Shown piece by piece: positions 9,500-17,897 of a stretch of DNA of 64,000 nt (the stretch's first letter is position 1; every line of letters begins with the position of its first letter). Origin of the DNA: Planctomycetaceae bacterium (GTDB lineage Bacteria > Planctomycetota > Planctomycetia > Pirellulales > Lacipirellulaceae); NCBI GenBank assembly GCA_002702655.1, contig PABB01000056.1:1-64000 (forward strand), read 5' to 3'. The notes under the pieces are model-generated. The model ran no database searches. It saw only the letters and a program-made list of their open reading frames with translations, and was not told the DNA's origin. A program made the position numbers and the translations under genes.

Positions 9500-9506
9500 G
9501 GGGAGA

Positions 9507-9623
9507 GGTCAGTTGTCAGTGGTGAGTGGTCGGTTGAGACAAGAGGAAACCAATCCGCTGATCGCCGGCAGCCGAACAGCCCGGTTTCTGGCTGGCCGCT
9601 GATGGCTGAGAGCTGACAGCTCC
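9507..9623. repeat. Repeats H and K between nupC and hpt
   Basis: Type H at 9507-9540 (GTCAGTTGTCAGTGG series) and a type K-like stretch at 9594-9623 (CTGATGGCTGAGAGCTGACAGC). The K stretch abuts the nupC stop codon. Confidence 0.6.
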
Positions 9624-10891
9624 TACAGCATGATATTCGCAACACAGGCGTTGATGAAAGCCACCAGCGTTCCGCCGACCATAGCTCGTAGTCCAAGGCG
9701 AGCCAGATCGCCGCGGCGTTCCGGGGCGATGCCGCCGATGCCGCCGAGTTGAATGCCGATGGAACTGAAATTGGCAAAGCCGCACAGGGCGTAGGTCATA
9801 ATCACGCGGCTGCGTTCCGCCAACTGGACAGAGCTGTCGGGATCGTTCCACGCGACCAGTTGCCCGTAGGCGACGAATTCGTTGGTGGCCATCTTCAGCC
9901 CCATGAGTTGACCGGCGGCCTGGCAATCCTGCCACTCGATTCCGATGAGCCAAGCCAACGGAGCGAACACGCGTCCCAAGGCGGCGCCGAGCGACCACTG
10001 ATAGGCGCCGTCGGCGTCGGCATAGCCGGCTTGGGCGCCAATCCAACCGAGAGCCAGGTCGACCACGGCAATCAGCGACAGAAAGACGATGAGCATGGCG
10101 GCCACGTTCAGCGCGAGTTGCAGCCCGCCGATCGCGCCGTTGGCAATCGCCTCCAACACGTTCGTGCTGGAGTCTTCCACGTCAACTTTGACGTTTCCAA
10201 GAGTCTTGGGCGAATCGACCTCGGGCTGCATGATCTTGGCCACCAACAGGGCGGCGGGGGCGGCCATGACCGACGCCGCGAGTAGATTCTGCGGGCGGAT
10301 CATGTATTCGACCGTGTCGCCGTTGACTCGCTTGCCCATTTCGACGAGCCCGCCGAGCACGCCGCCCGCCATCGTCGCGAAACCGCCCAGCATGACCGCA
10401 TTGAGTTCGGACATGGTCATGCTGGAGATGTAGGGCCGAATGACCAGCGGCGCTTCGGTCTGTCCCACGAACACGTTGGCGGCGGCGGAAAGGGTCTCGG
10501 CGCCGCTCGTGCCGAGCGTCTTCTGCATGGCCTTGGCGAACAGCCCCACGATGAACTGCATGACGCCGTAGTAGTAGAAGATCGACATGAACGCCGAGAA
10601 GAAGACGATTGTCGGCAGCACCTTGAATGCGAAGAAGTGCTCGGCGTAGTCGGCGCCGAACACGAACTCGGAGCCGGCGTTGACGCACTCCAGCAGCGCC
10701 AGGAACACGGCCCCAACGGCGTCAAACACCTGGGCGCCGACCGAAGTTTGCAGCACGAATGCCGCCAGCCCGAATTGCAGCGCCAGCCCGCCCAGCACGA
10801 TGCGCGGGTTCACGCGGCGCTTGTGACTGCTCATCAACCAGGCCAAGCCGAGGAACACGGCGATGCCCAGCAGGCTTACGAGGCGGTACAT
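9623..10891 (-). CDS. nupC: Concentrative nucleoside transporter, NupC/CNT family
   Basis: 422-aa inner-membrane ion-coupled nucleoside importer. The CNT signatures are clear: the central Gly/Ala-rich helix with FVGQTEAPLVIRPYI (about 165-179) and ELNAVMLGGFATMAGGVLGG, and a C-terminal GLKMATNEFVAYGQL. Length and about eight to ten helices are typical. Next to hpt and upp on the same strand, it probably feeds nucleosides to the salvage enzymes encoded around it. Confidence 0.92.
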   Translation of the reverse strand: MYRLVSLLGIAVFLGLAWLMSSHKRRVNPRIVLGGLALQFGLAAFVLQTSVGAQVFDAVGAVFLALLECVNAGSEFVFGADYAEHFFAFKVLPTIVFFSAFMSIFYYYGVMQFIVGLFAKAMQKTLGTSGAETLSAAANVFVGQTEAPLVIRPYISSMTMSELNAVMLGGFATMAGGVLGGLVEMGKRVNGDTVEYMIRPQNLLAASVMAAPAALLVAKIMQPEVDSPKTLGNVKVDVEDSSTNVLEAIANGAIGGLQLALNVAAMLIVFLSLIAVVDLALGWIGAQAGYADADGAYQWSLGAALGRVFAPLAWLIGIEWQDCQAAGQLMGLKMATNEFVAYGQLVAWNDPDSSVQLAERSRVIMTYALCGFANFSSIGIQLGGIGGIAPERRGDLARLGLRAMVGGTLVAFINACVANIML

Positions 10892-11045
10892 GGCAAACTC
10901 GGGTGCGGCGGAATCCGAAAGGCGAAGGCCGGCGGTCCGGTCACTGGAAAGTACGTGGGACCGGTCTGCTCAAACGACAGGCGCCGATCAGAACGTCGGT
11001 TGCGTCAACTCTCGGAGACAGTTGACCACGCGGAGACGGCGGGCG

Positions 11046-11741
11046 TTATTCGCCGACGGTGTTGAAGATCCGGTCGCCCGCGTCGCCCAGCCCGGGGACG
11101 ATGAACTTGCGATCGTTCAACTCGGGGTCGATCTGGCAGACGTAAATCTGCGACTCGGGGAACTGCTCCGCGACCATGTCGACGCCTTCCTGCGAGGCGA
11201 TCAGCGACAGCACTTTCACCTGCGGCACGCCCCACTCGCGCAGCGTCATCAGCGCCGCGGCCGCCGAGCCGCCGGTGGCGAGCATGGGATCGACCACCAG
11301 CGCCACGTCCACGGGGTGCTGCGCCGGGAGTTTGTCGTAGTAGCGGACCGGCAGCGCCGTGTCTTCGTCGCGATACAGGCCCAGATGCCAGACTTCGGCC
11401 ATGGGCAACAGGTCGAGCACCGAGTCGACCATGCCCAGCCCGGCGCGGAGGATTGGCACCAGGCCAATGCGGCCGACGACTTGGGAGCCCTCGGCGGTGG
11501 TCAGCGGGGTTTCGACCTGATGCGGCTTGACCTGCAGGTCTTTGGTGGCCTCGTACGCCATGAGCGTCGACAGGCGGCGGACCAGTTGGCGGAACTCGCT
11601 GGGGCGGGTGTCCTTGTTCCGCAGCCGCGTGATGTGATGCCGCACCAGCGGGTGTTGCACCTGGATGACGCCGCATTGGCGTCGGGCCGTCGCGGGCTTC
11701 TCCGCGTCCGCGCAGTTGTCGAGGGCCGTCCCGCTGGTCAT
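11046..11741 (-). CDS. upp: Uracil phosphoribosyltransferase
   Basis: Makes UMP from uracil and PRPP. About 231 aa from ATG 11741, which has GGCGAGG upstream; the frame extends to 11816 only by reading a type F repeat. The family marks are LVPILRAGLGMVDSVLDLLP, the PRPP loop VDPMLATGGSA and the C-terminal GLGDAGDRIFNT. It has about 20 more N-terminal residues than the E. coli enzyme. It is divergent from a cytosine deaminase gene, whose product uracil is its substrate. Confidence 0.94.
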   Translation of the reverse strand: MTSGTALDNCADAEKPATARRQCGVIQVQHPLVRHHITRLRNKDTRPSEFRQLVRRLSTLMAYEATKDLQVKPHQVETPLTTAEGSQVVGRIGLVPILRAGLGMVDSVLDLLPMAEVWHLGLYRDEDTALPVRYYDKLPAQHPVDVALVVDPMLATGGSAAAALMTLREWGVPQVKVLSLIASQEGVDMVAEQFPESQIYVCQIDPELNDRKFIVPGLGDAGDRIFNTVGE

Positions 11742-11773
11742 GATTTCGCCTCGCCGGGGCATTTTGATGGGAA

Positions 11774-11850
11774 GGGTGGCTGGGGATGAGCGCAGCGAAC
11801 CCCCAGGTTCGGGCACTGGGGGTTCCGCTTCGCTGCGTCCCCAGCCACCC
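11774..11850. repeat. Type F inverted repeat, copy 1
   Basis: Outer arms GGGTGGCTGGGGA / TCCCCAGCCACCC and inner arms around CCCCCAG / CTGGGGG. It lies just upstream of upp in the 399-bp space between upp and the deaminase gene. Bases 11851-12000 between this and the next repeat hold no gene that I can see. Confidence 0.85.
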
Positions 11851-12000
11851 CGTTTGGTGTAGAATTGCGACGCCGCCGGAGTGCCATTCTAATGGACTGC
11901 TAGCAGATTGGAAGGAACGGCCAACCGCCGCCACGCCGCCGGCAGGATCGTTGTTGGCGTTCCACGGCAAGCCGTACGCAATCCGCCGACTTTGCCGGCA

Positions 12001-12127
12001 TAAAGCCGCGACCGGTGGTCGCGGAATCGGCTCATTTGGCGAGCGCCCGTTGGCCCAGCGACCGCATTCCGCGACCACCGGTCGCGGCTTTGTACAACCA
12101 ATCGCCGCGATCACCGATCGCGGTTTT
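12001..12127. repeat. Three type I hairpins before the deaminase gene
   Basis: Hairpin 1 is CCGCGACC-ggt-GGTCGCGG (12006-12024); hairpin 2 is its inverted copy (12069-12087); hairpin 3 is CCGCGAT-caccg-ATCGCGG (12105-12123) followed by TTTT. The third ends only three bases before the GGAG ribosome-binding site of the deaminase, so it may act as an attenuator-like or terminator-like element. Confidence 0.75.
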
Positions 12128-12140
12128 ATGGAGCAGACAT

Positions 12141-12581
12141 ATGTCCGATGAGTTTCTGGCGGCCGCGATCGAGGAGGCCCGCGCGGGGCTGGCCGAGGGG
12201 GGGATCCCCATCGGCTCGGTGCTGGTGATCGACGGCAAGATCGTCGGTCGCGGGCACAACCGCCGCGTCCAGCAGGGCAGCGCGATTCTGCACGCCGAGA
12301 TGGACGCCCTGGAAAATGCCGGTCGCTTGCAGGCGGCCGACTACCAGCGGGCGGTGCTCTACTCGACCCTCTCGCCGTGCGACATGTGCAGCGGGACGGC
12401 GCTGTTGTACAAGATTCCCAAAATCGTGATCGGCGAGAACCGCACGTTCCAGGGCCCCGAGGACTACGTCCGCAGCCGCGGCGTCCAATTGCAGATCATC
12501 GACGATCCCGAGTGCGTGCGGTTGATGGAAGAGTTCATCGCCGCGAAGCCGGAACTGTGGAATGAGGATATTGGGGTTTAG
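12141..12581 (+). CDS. Yeast-type (Fcy1-like) cytosine/nucleoside deaminase
   Basis: 146-aa zinc deaminase of the CDA fold. Zinc ligands and the catalytic acid are H51 and E53 (HAEMDALENAGR) and C80, C83 (LSPCDMC). From memory the resemblance to yeast cytosine deaminase runs over the whole length, including GRGHN, STLSPCDMCSG and the C-terminal W-x-EDIG, rather than to tRNA or guanine deaminases. The likely reaction is cytosine to uracil. GGAG at 12130-12133 marks the ATG at 12141. It is divergent from upp, which would use the uracil. Start codons further upstream read through hairpin repeats and are rejected. Confidence 0.85.
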   Translation: MSDEFLAAAIEEARAGLAEGGIPIGSVLVIDGKIVGRGHNRRVQQGSAILHAEMDALENAGRLQAADYQRAVLYSTLSPCDMCSGTALLYKIPKIVIGENRTFQGPEDYVRSRGVQLQIIDDPECVRLMEEFIAAKPELWNEDIGV

Positions 12582-12752
12582 TCAGTGGTCAGTTGTCCGT
12601 TGTCAGTTGAATTGCGGCGGACCGCGTTGGCGCCGCAGGCCTGAAATCCGAGTATCGTCTCCTGTCGTTTTGCGAGTTAGCATTCCCAACGTGCGTTGCG
12701 TGCTCATCGCGTTCTACCAGTCCACCACAACTGACTACTGACCACTGACAAC
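12581..12752. repeat. Inverted pair of type H repeats
   Basis: Left arm 12581-12610 (GTCAGTGGTCAGTTGTC...) and right arm 12728-12752 (CAACTGACTACTGACCACTGACAAC). They bracket 115 bp with no gene, directly after the deaminase stop. Confidence 0.75.
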
Positions 12753-12764
12753 GAACCACCCGCC

Positions 12765-13802
12765 ATGTTCTTCTCCTCCCGCATTCGTCTGAAGCCGCTC
12801 GCGCAGTTGTGCCATCGGCTGGCGACGGCCACCAAGGCGGGGATCGACGACCGGCGGATTTGGCGCAGCGAGGCTGAGCGCGGCGGACGGGCGCAGCAAA
12901 CGCAGGTCGGGCTGGTGGCCGAGCAGCTTGAGCGGGGGCAACCGATCGATCAGGCGATCAAGGCCGCCGGCGACTTCTTTCCGCCGTTGTTTCGCCAAAT
13001 GATCGCCGTGGGCGAAGTGAGCGGCCAACTGGAACACACCTACAAGCAACTGGCGCATCACTACGATCGCACGCTTGCGGCCCGGCGAGTTTTCATGCAG
13101 CGGATGTCATGGCCGGCGTTTCAGTTTGGCATGACTGTCTTCGTCGTGGGGCTGCTGATCTGGGTCATGGGAATGATTGCCGAGACGCGCGGCGGCACGC
13201 CGGTCGATCCGCTGGGCGTGGGCCTGGTGGGTACGCGGGGGCTGATCATTTACATGAACATCGTCATTGTCGCCGGCATTGCCGTGATGTTGGCGTTGGA
13301 GTCGGCCCGCCGCGGGCATCTGTGGGCGCGCAGTCTGAAGCAGTGGGCGCTGAGATTGCCCGTGCTGGGCGGCGCGCTCAAGACGCTCGCCCTGGCGCGG
13401 ATGACCTGGGCCATGCAATTGGTGTTCGACACCCCGATGGATCTGCGCACCGCGATTCCGCTGGCGATGGACGCCTCCGGCAATCGGTACTACTCGCAGC
13501 ACGGTCCGCAGGTGGCCCGCAGCATTGCCAACGGGGCGTCGATCCATCGCTCGCTGGCCGAGACGGGCGTCATGCCGACGGATTTTCTTGATGCGGTGGC
13601 CGTGGGAGAGGAGTCGGGCTCGATCGTCGAAACGATGCGGCGGCTGTCGGACGAGTACCAGGAGCGGGCCGCCGACGCGATGAATATGATCGCGCAGATT
13701 TTTGGCTACGTCCTGTGGCTGGGGGTCGCCGTGTTGATCATCGCGTTGATCATTCGGCTGTTCACGACGCTGTATCTCGACCCGATCCAGAACCTGCTGT
13801 AA
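12765..13802 (+). CDS. Type II secretion system F-family (GspF/PilC-like) membrane protein
   Basis: 345 aa with two T2SSF modules: cytoplasmic helices at about 10-120 (QLCHRLATATKAGI, then FRQMIAVGEVSGQLEHTYKQLAHHY) and 205-325 (LARMTWAMQLVFDTPMDL, then FLDAVAVGEESGSIVETMRRL), each followed by membrane helices near 120-140, 165-185 and 310-335. Such proteins are the inner-membrane platform of type II secretion or type IV pili. No ATPase, pseudopilin or secretin gene is nearby, so its partners must lie elsewhere. Confidence 0.85.
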   Translation: MFFSSRIRLKPLAQLCHRLATATKAGIDDRRIWRSEAERGGRAQQTQVGLVAEQLERGQPIDQAIKAAGDFFPPLFRQMIAVGEVSGQLEHTYKQLAHHYDRTLAARRVFMQRMSWPAFQFGMTVFVVGLLIWVMGMIAETRGGTPVDPLGVGLVGTRGLIIYMNIVIVAGIAVMLALESARRGHLWARSLKQWALRLPVLGGALKTLALARMTWAMQLVFDTPMDLRTAIPLAMDASGNRYYSQHGPQVARSIANGASIHRSLAETGVMPTDFLDAVAVGEESGSIVETMRRLSDEYQERAADAMNMIAQIFGYVLWLGVAVLIIALIIRLFTTLYLDPIQNLL

Positions 13803-13810
13803 GGGCGACG

Positions 13811-13881
13811 GGGAGGGCGAGGCTTCTGCCGAGCTTGAAGCGGGTACACGGCGCAGGCTCGGCAGGAGCCTCGCCCTCCCG
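13811..13881. repeat. Type G inverted repeat
   Basis: Arms GGGAGGGCGAGGCTTCTGCCGAGC and its near-complement GCTCGGCAGGAGCCTCGCCCTCCC, forming a long hairpin right after the gspF-like gene; together with the next A repeat it separates two convergent genes. Confidence 0.85.
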
Positions 13882-13887
13882 AAGTGC

Positions 13888-13911
13888 GTCAGGCTAGAAA
13901 GCCTGACCCAC
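13888..13911. repeat. Type A hairpin overlapping a gene end
   Basis: GTCAGGCT-agaa-AGCCTGAC. On the minus strand it encodes the last residues VGQAF and the TAG stop of the peptidase gene. Confidence 0.85.
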
Positions 13912-14718
13912 GTTGCGCAAGTGCTCGACGAGGGCCGCTTCGGGGTTGGCCAGGCGGCGCGCCAGGTGCGCACTCAGCGGCACAGGCGCGTCGGTGATTT
14001 GCAGTTCGGCCAAATAATCGGTCAGCACGGTGGTCATGTTGCCTTCCGACTCCAGCAGGAAGTGCACCCACAGCCACGCTTCGGCGTAATCGAGCCGGGT
14101 CATGTCGGCGGCGTTGGCGAGCGACTCCAGTCGGGCGAGGTTGGGCTGCCAGCCGCCGGCGTCAAGCTGCCCCAGCAGGTAATCGACGTGCGGGCGGTTG
14201 AACCCGCGCCGCGCTGCGCCGACTTCGAAGAACTCCGCCAACCCCTCGTCGAGCCACAGCGGCAGGTGGGCGGAGGCCGCGTGCAGGTGGCCGTGCGCGA
14301 CCTCGTGTCGCAAATCGTCGGCGACTTGTTCGCTCCAGTGGGCGTACACGGCCAACTCGCCGCGGTCCTCGACGAATAACGCTCGCCGCCCGGCAAAGTT
14401 GGGAAACCGCGCGGACATTTCGCGGTGATAGGTCGACTCGTCGGCGTACAGGTACACGTGTACGGGGGCTTCGATCATCGGCAGCGCCAGCCGATCGGCA
14501 ATCACCGTGCGCTGCGCGGCGAGTTCGTCGAGCAGCCGACGATTGCGCCCCACGGGGGCGTCGCCATGAAACACGAGTTGCCCCGCGGTGGCGGCGGGTT
14601 CGATCGCCGAACGAAACGGCGCGCGATCGCGGCGCGCCATGAACCGACCGCCGCAGCCGAGCGCTGTCGCCAACGCGGCCAGCGCGCAGCAGATTCGCAG
14701 TCGGGCGGGAAAAAGCAC
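13894..14718 (-). CDS. Putative lipoprotein zinc peptidase (gluzincin-like, DUF1570/peptidase-MA-like)
   Basis: 274 aa. An N-terminal hydrophobic segment ends in ALGC (C22), a plausible lipoprotein signal. The catalytic core is H138-E139-x2-H142 followed 16 residues later by E158 in LWLDEGLAEFFE, the HExxH...E pattern of gluzincin-like 'peptidase MA' proteins. Substrate unknown. The last five codons and stop come from a type A repeat, so the original C-terminus may have been different. Between cdd and the convergent gspF-like gene; no obvious link to nucleoside salvage. Confidence 0.75.
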   Translation of the reverse strand: MLFPARLRICCALAALATALGCGGRFMARRDRAPFRSAIEPAATAGQLVFHGDAPVGRNRRLLDELAAQRTVIADRLALPMIEAPVHVYLYADESTYHREMSARFPNFAGRRALFVEDRGELAVYAHWSEQVADDLRHEVAHGHLHAASAHLPLWLDEGLAEFFEVGAARRGFNRPHVDYLLGQLDAGGWQPNLARLESLANAADMTRLDYAEAWLWVHFLLESEGNMTTVLTDYLAELQITDAPVPLSAHLARRLANPEAALVEHLRNVGQAF

Positions 14719-14830
14719 GGCACGGCTCGACGCGGGACGTGGGGGGGCGGAAGGGGCGAAGCGTACCGCAGGCCGCCGTGACGTCGAACCCCAGTTCTTG
14801 CGGGCAAAACGCTGCTAGCAGAAATGGATG

Positions 14831-14907
14831 GGGTGGCTGGGGACGACCGGAGGGAGCCCCCAGAGATGGCCACTGGGGGCTCCGCTACGCTCCGTCCCCA
14901 GCCACCC
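14831..14907. repeat. Type F inverted repeat, copy 2
   Basis: Outer arms GGGTGGCTGGGGACG / CGTCCCCAGCCACCC and inner arms GCCCCCAG / CTGGGGGC; about 17 bp downstream of cdd. Confidence 0.88.
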
Positions 14908-14923
14908 CGCCGCCGCACGATCG

Positions 14924-15316
14924 TCAGTCTTCGCGCTCGCCCAGCCGGAATTGCTCGGGCAACAGCTTGTCGAGCGTGGTGCGTCGGACGCGGGTCGTGT
15001 CGATCGAGTCGACCAGAATGACTTCCATCGCTGGTCCGAACTCCGCAAGCACCTGCCGGCACGCGCCGCAGGGGGCGGGGCCGCCGGGGGCCACGATCGC
15101 CACCGCTTTGATCCGCGTGTGCCCCGCGGTGATCGCCGCGCACACGGCGGCGCGCTCGGCGCAGATCGTCAGACCGAATGACGAGTTCTCGACATTGCAG
15201 CCGGGGAACACCGCGTCGGCGTCGGTCAGCACGGCCGCGCCGACGTGAAAATCGGAGTAAGGGGCATGGGCATTGGCCGCGGCAGCCGCGGCGGCTTCGA
15301 TGAGCGGGTCGATCAT
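14924..15316 (-). CDS. cdd: Cytidine deaminase
   Basis: 130-aa homotetrameric-type enzyme converting (deoxy)cytidine to (deoxy)uridine. Zinc ligands are the Cys of TICAERAAV and the two Cys of PCGACRQVL; substrate contacts in CNVENSSFG are intact. The start at ATG 15316 gives MIDPLIEAAAAAAANAHAPY, the usual beginning. It lies 137 bp downstream of deoA on the same strand; the two would pass cytidine to uridine to uracil. Confidence 0.94.
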   Translation of the reverse strand: MIDPLIEAAAAAAANAHAPYSDFHVGAAVLTDADAVFPGCNVENSSFGLTICAERAAVCAAITAGHTRIKAVAIVAPGGPAPCGACRQVLAEFGPAMEVILVDSIDTTRVRRTTLDKLLPEQFRLGERED

Positions 15317-15366
15317 GGCGTGTCGTCGAATGAAAAGGGCAGGGCGGGCGGTCGCGATGATGGGTC

Positions 15367-15416
15367 ATTTAGCCCCGCCGCTTGCGGCGGGCGCGGGGCG
15401 CGGCCCGCGGCTAAAT
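15367..15416. repeat. Type J palindrome (ATTTAGCC...GGCTAAAT)
   Basis: A 50-bp GC-rich palindromic unit between deoA and cdd. Fragments with the same GCCGCGGGGCTAAA core occur near 30.8 and 31.2 kb, and the tsaE stop codon lies in a similar TTAGCCGCGGGGC. Confidence 0.75.
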
Positions 15417-15453
15417 CGGATCGAGTTATTCGCACCCGATAGTGTCGTCGTAC

Positions 15454-16737
15454 TCAAGACGCAACGCGGTCAACGATCAGCGGCAAGGGCGGCGCGGACG
15501 CGTCGTTCAACGTGATCGCATCCAGCAGCATCGCGCTGGCCGCGGCAACGTCGCCGGGCTGAGCGAAAAGTCTCGCCAGCGGCTGGCCGGAGTCAACCGC
15601 ATCGCCGACGCGCACCAGCATCTCCACTCCCGTCGACAGGTCGAGGACGTCCCCCTTTTGCCGGCGGCCGCCCTTCATGGCGATGATTGTCTTGCCGATC
15701 GCCTCGGCGTCGACCGCGGCGACATGGCCGGCGCGGGGGCTGGTCACTTCAGTAGCCGGCGCCACGGCGCGGGGCGCATCGAGTTCGCCTCCCTGGGCCG
15801 CCACCATTTCGGCGAACTTCTCCCGCGCCGCGCCGCTGTCGATCGTTTGCTGCAACTGACCGCGGGCCGCGTCGCCGCTGGCCACGCCCGTGGCGGCGAG
15901 CAGTTCCACGCCCAACGCGAGCGTGACTTCCATCACGTCCGCAGGGCCGCGACCTTCGAGCGCATCGACCGACTCGTCGACTTCCACCGCGTTGCCGCAC
16001 ATGCGGCCCAGCGGCTGGTTCATGTCGGTCAGCAGCGCGGTGGTGGCGACGCCCATCCGCGCGCCGGTGGCCACCAACGACTCGGCCAACTGGCGGGCTT
16101 GCTCGGCGGTCTTCATGAAGGCGCCGCTGCCGAATTTCACGTCCAGCACCAGCGCCGTGAGCCCCTCGGCCAGCTTCTTGCTCATGATGCTGCCGGTGAT
16201 CATGGGAATCGACGGCACGGTGGCCGTCACGTCGCGCAGGCTGTAGAGCTTTTGATCGGCGGGGACCAACTCGGGCGTGGCGCCGCTGATGACGCAGCCG
16301 ACCTCGCGAGTGACGCGCTGCATCTCGTCCATTGACAGATTGGTGCGAAAGCCGGGGATGGCCTCCAGCTTGTCGAGCGTGCCGCCGGTGGAGCCCAGCC
16401 CGCGGCCGGAGATCATCGGTACGGCCAGCCCGCAACAGGCCAGCATCGGCGCCAGGATCAGCGACACCTTGTCGCCCACGCCGCCGGAGGAATGCTTGTC
16501 GACCATCGGCCGATCGTCGGCGAGCCACTCGAACCGCGCCCCGCTGGCGAGCATGTTGTCGGTCAGCGCCGCGGTTTCGGCCGTGGTCATGCCATTCAGG
16601 TAAATCGCCATCGCCAGGGCCGACATTTGATAGTCCGGCACCTCGCCACGCGCGAACCCCAGGATGAACTCGCCAATCTCCTCGGCCGTGAGCTCGCCGT
16701 GGTCGCGTTTCTTTTCGATGGTCCAGACTGGGTTCAT
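15454..16737 (-). CDS. deoA: Thymidine/pyrimidine-nucleoside phosphorylase
   Basis: 427 aa; splits thymidine, deoxyuridine or uridine with phosphate. Family marks: KHSSGGVGDKVSLILAPMLA (phosphate site), ISGRGLGSTGGTLDKLEAIP and KKLAEGLTALVLDVKFGSGA. The C-terminal alpha/beta domain is complete (MKGGRRQKGDVLD). Choosing between deoA and pdp is not possible by eye. First gene of the minus-strand salvage set, followed by cdd. Confidence 0.92.
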   Translation of the reverse strand: MNPVWTIEKKRDHGELTAEEIGEFILGFARGEVPDYQMSALAMAIYLNGMTTAETAALTDNMLASGARFEWLADDRPMVDKHSSGGVGDKVSLILAPMLACCGLAVPMISGRGLGSTGGTLDKLEAIPGFRTNLSMDEMQRVTREVGCVISGATPELVPADQKLYSLRDVTATVPSIPMITGSIMSKKLAEGLTALVLDVKFGSGAFMKTAEQARQLAESLVATGARMGVATTALLTDMNQPLGRMCGNAVEVDESVDALEGRGPADVMEVTLALGVELLAATGVASGDAARGQLQQTIDSGAAREKFAEMVAAQGGELDAPRAVAPATEVTSPRAGHVAAVDAEAIGKTIIAMKGGRRQKGDVLDLSTGVEMLVRVGDAVDSGQPLARLFAQPGDVAAASAMLLDAITLNDASAPPLPLIVDRVAS

Positions 16738-16797
16738 AGCAGGGGCATTGGTAGGAAGGGAGCGTTTTGTCGAATAGCAGAGACGGTTGTCCGTGTC

Positions 16798-17640
16798 TCA
16801 TTCGTCCGTGCGTTGATACACCCGCACGTAGTCAATCTCAAACCGCGAGGGGAACTCGACCTGGCTCGGGTCGCCGCCGGCCTGGCCGCCGATGGCGAGG
16901 TTCAGCAGCAGGTAGTGCGGCTCTTGAAACGGCTGGGTCCCGTCGCCGTTGACGGCGTCGGCGAGTGACACTTCGTTGACCAACTTGTCGTCGATGAGAA
17001 TCTGCAGCCGCTCAGGCGTCCAGTCGAGTTGCCACACGTGGAACTTCTCGGCCCAGCCGTCGCCGAATTTTTCCAGCGGCACTTTCACGACGTCCTCGCC
17101 CTTGCGGCGGCGGGCTTGCCAGAAGGCGTTCGCCAGGATCGTGTCCTGGTAGTACTCCATGACGTCAATCTCGCCGCAGCCGGGCCAACCGCGCTTCGTG
17201 CCGAGCGTCCAGATCGCCGGCCACAGCCCCGGTTGGGCGTCGATCCGCGCCCGCACCAATAGCTTGCCGTGCGTCCACTCGCGGCGGCCGCGCGAGATCA
17301 CGCAGGCGGAGGTGTACTCGGCGAACTCGCGGTTGCGGCGCCAGTCGCGGGCGCCGGGCTCGTACCGGGGGTTGGGCACGCGCTCGCGGCGGCCTTCGAT
17401 CACCAGCAGGCCGTCTTCGCAGAACGCGTTTTCCGGCTGGTACCATTGCAGCTCCTCGTTGCGCACGAAGCCGCGTTCGTAGGTCCAGTTGTCGGGACTG
17501 GGCGGGCCGTCGGCGTCGAATTCGTCGTGCCAGGCGAGTTGGTGGCCCGGTAGATTGGGAGCGGCCGATTCGTCAGCCGCGACGGCAAACACGGGCGTGG
17601 CGGCGAGCAGGACCAGGGCGGCGAGCGGGCGGAGCGTCAT
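16798..17640 (-). CDS. Secreted glycoside hydrolase family 16
   Basis: 280 aa from ATG 17640, with a signal peptide MTLRPLAALVLLAATPVFAV. The upstream open frame to 17754 reads a type A repeat. The GH16 active site GEIDVMEYY gives nucleophile E157, D159 and acid/base E162; flanking WPAIWTLG and the C-terminal FEIDYVRVYQ are typical. Likely cleaves beta-1,3/1,4-glucans or related algal polysaccharides; the exact substrate is not readable. It lies 60 bp upstream of deoA. Confidence 0.92.
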   Translation of the reverse strand: MTLRPLAALVLLAATPVFAVAADESAAPNLPGHQLAWHDEFDADGPPSPDNWTYERGFVRNEELQWYQPENAFCEDGLLVIEGRRERVPNPRYEPGARDWRRNREFAEYTSACVISRGRREWTHGKLLVRARIDAQPGLWPAIWTLGTKRGWPGCGEIDVMEYYQDTILANAFWQARRRKGEDVVKVPLEKFGDGWAEKFHVWQLDWTPERLQILIDDKLVNEVSLADAVNGDGTQPFQEPHYLLLNLAIGGQAGGDPSQVEFPSRFEIDYVRVYQRTDE

Positions 17641-17715
17641 GGAAACACCGGGGGAAGAAGAATTCGAGCCGTTCATGGTAGGGCGGCCGCGCCGGCGCGG
17701 CCAGATGTGCAGCCC

Positions 17716-17789
17716 GTAGGTCAGGCTTTCTAGCCTGACGTGTTGGACCAACACGCGCTGCGGCTGTCAGGCTGGAAAGCCTGACCTAC
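17716..17789. repeat. Inverted pair of type A repeats
   Basis: Arms 17716-17739 and 17766-17789, each a hairpin, bracketing GTGTTGG-a-CCAACAC (17740-17754). The whole 74 bp can fold as one cruciform in the space between two divergent genes. Confidence 0.9.
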
Positions 17790-17897
17790 GGCCCGGCAGC
17801 GAAATTCCTTGAGAATCGCCCCCTCGGGGCGTACCGTGGAGGTTCCCGCCCCGAGGCAACTGCCGCTCGATTCCCCGCCAGCCCCGGTTCGCTTGCC

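Noticed and set aside
12581-12764. Possible small RNA between the deaminase and gspF-like genes
   Set aside because: Only an inverted pair of type H repeats is visible; no promoter or conserved core.
14831-14907. GGCCACTGGGGGCTCC resembles boxes of a cobalamin riboswitch
   Set aside because: It is the inner arm of the palindromic F repeat, found at three unrelated sites, with no B12 box or matching downstream gene.
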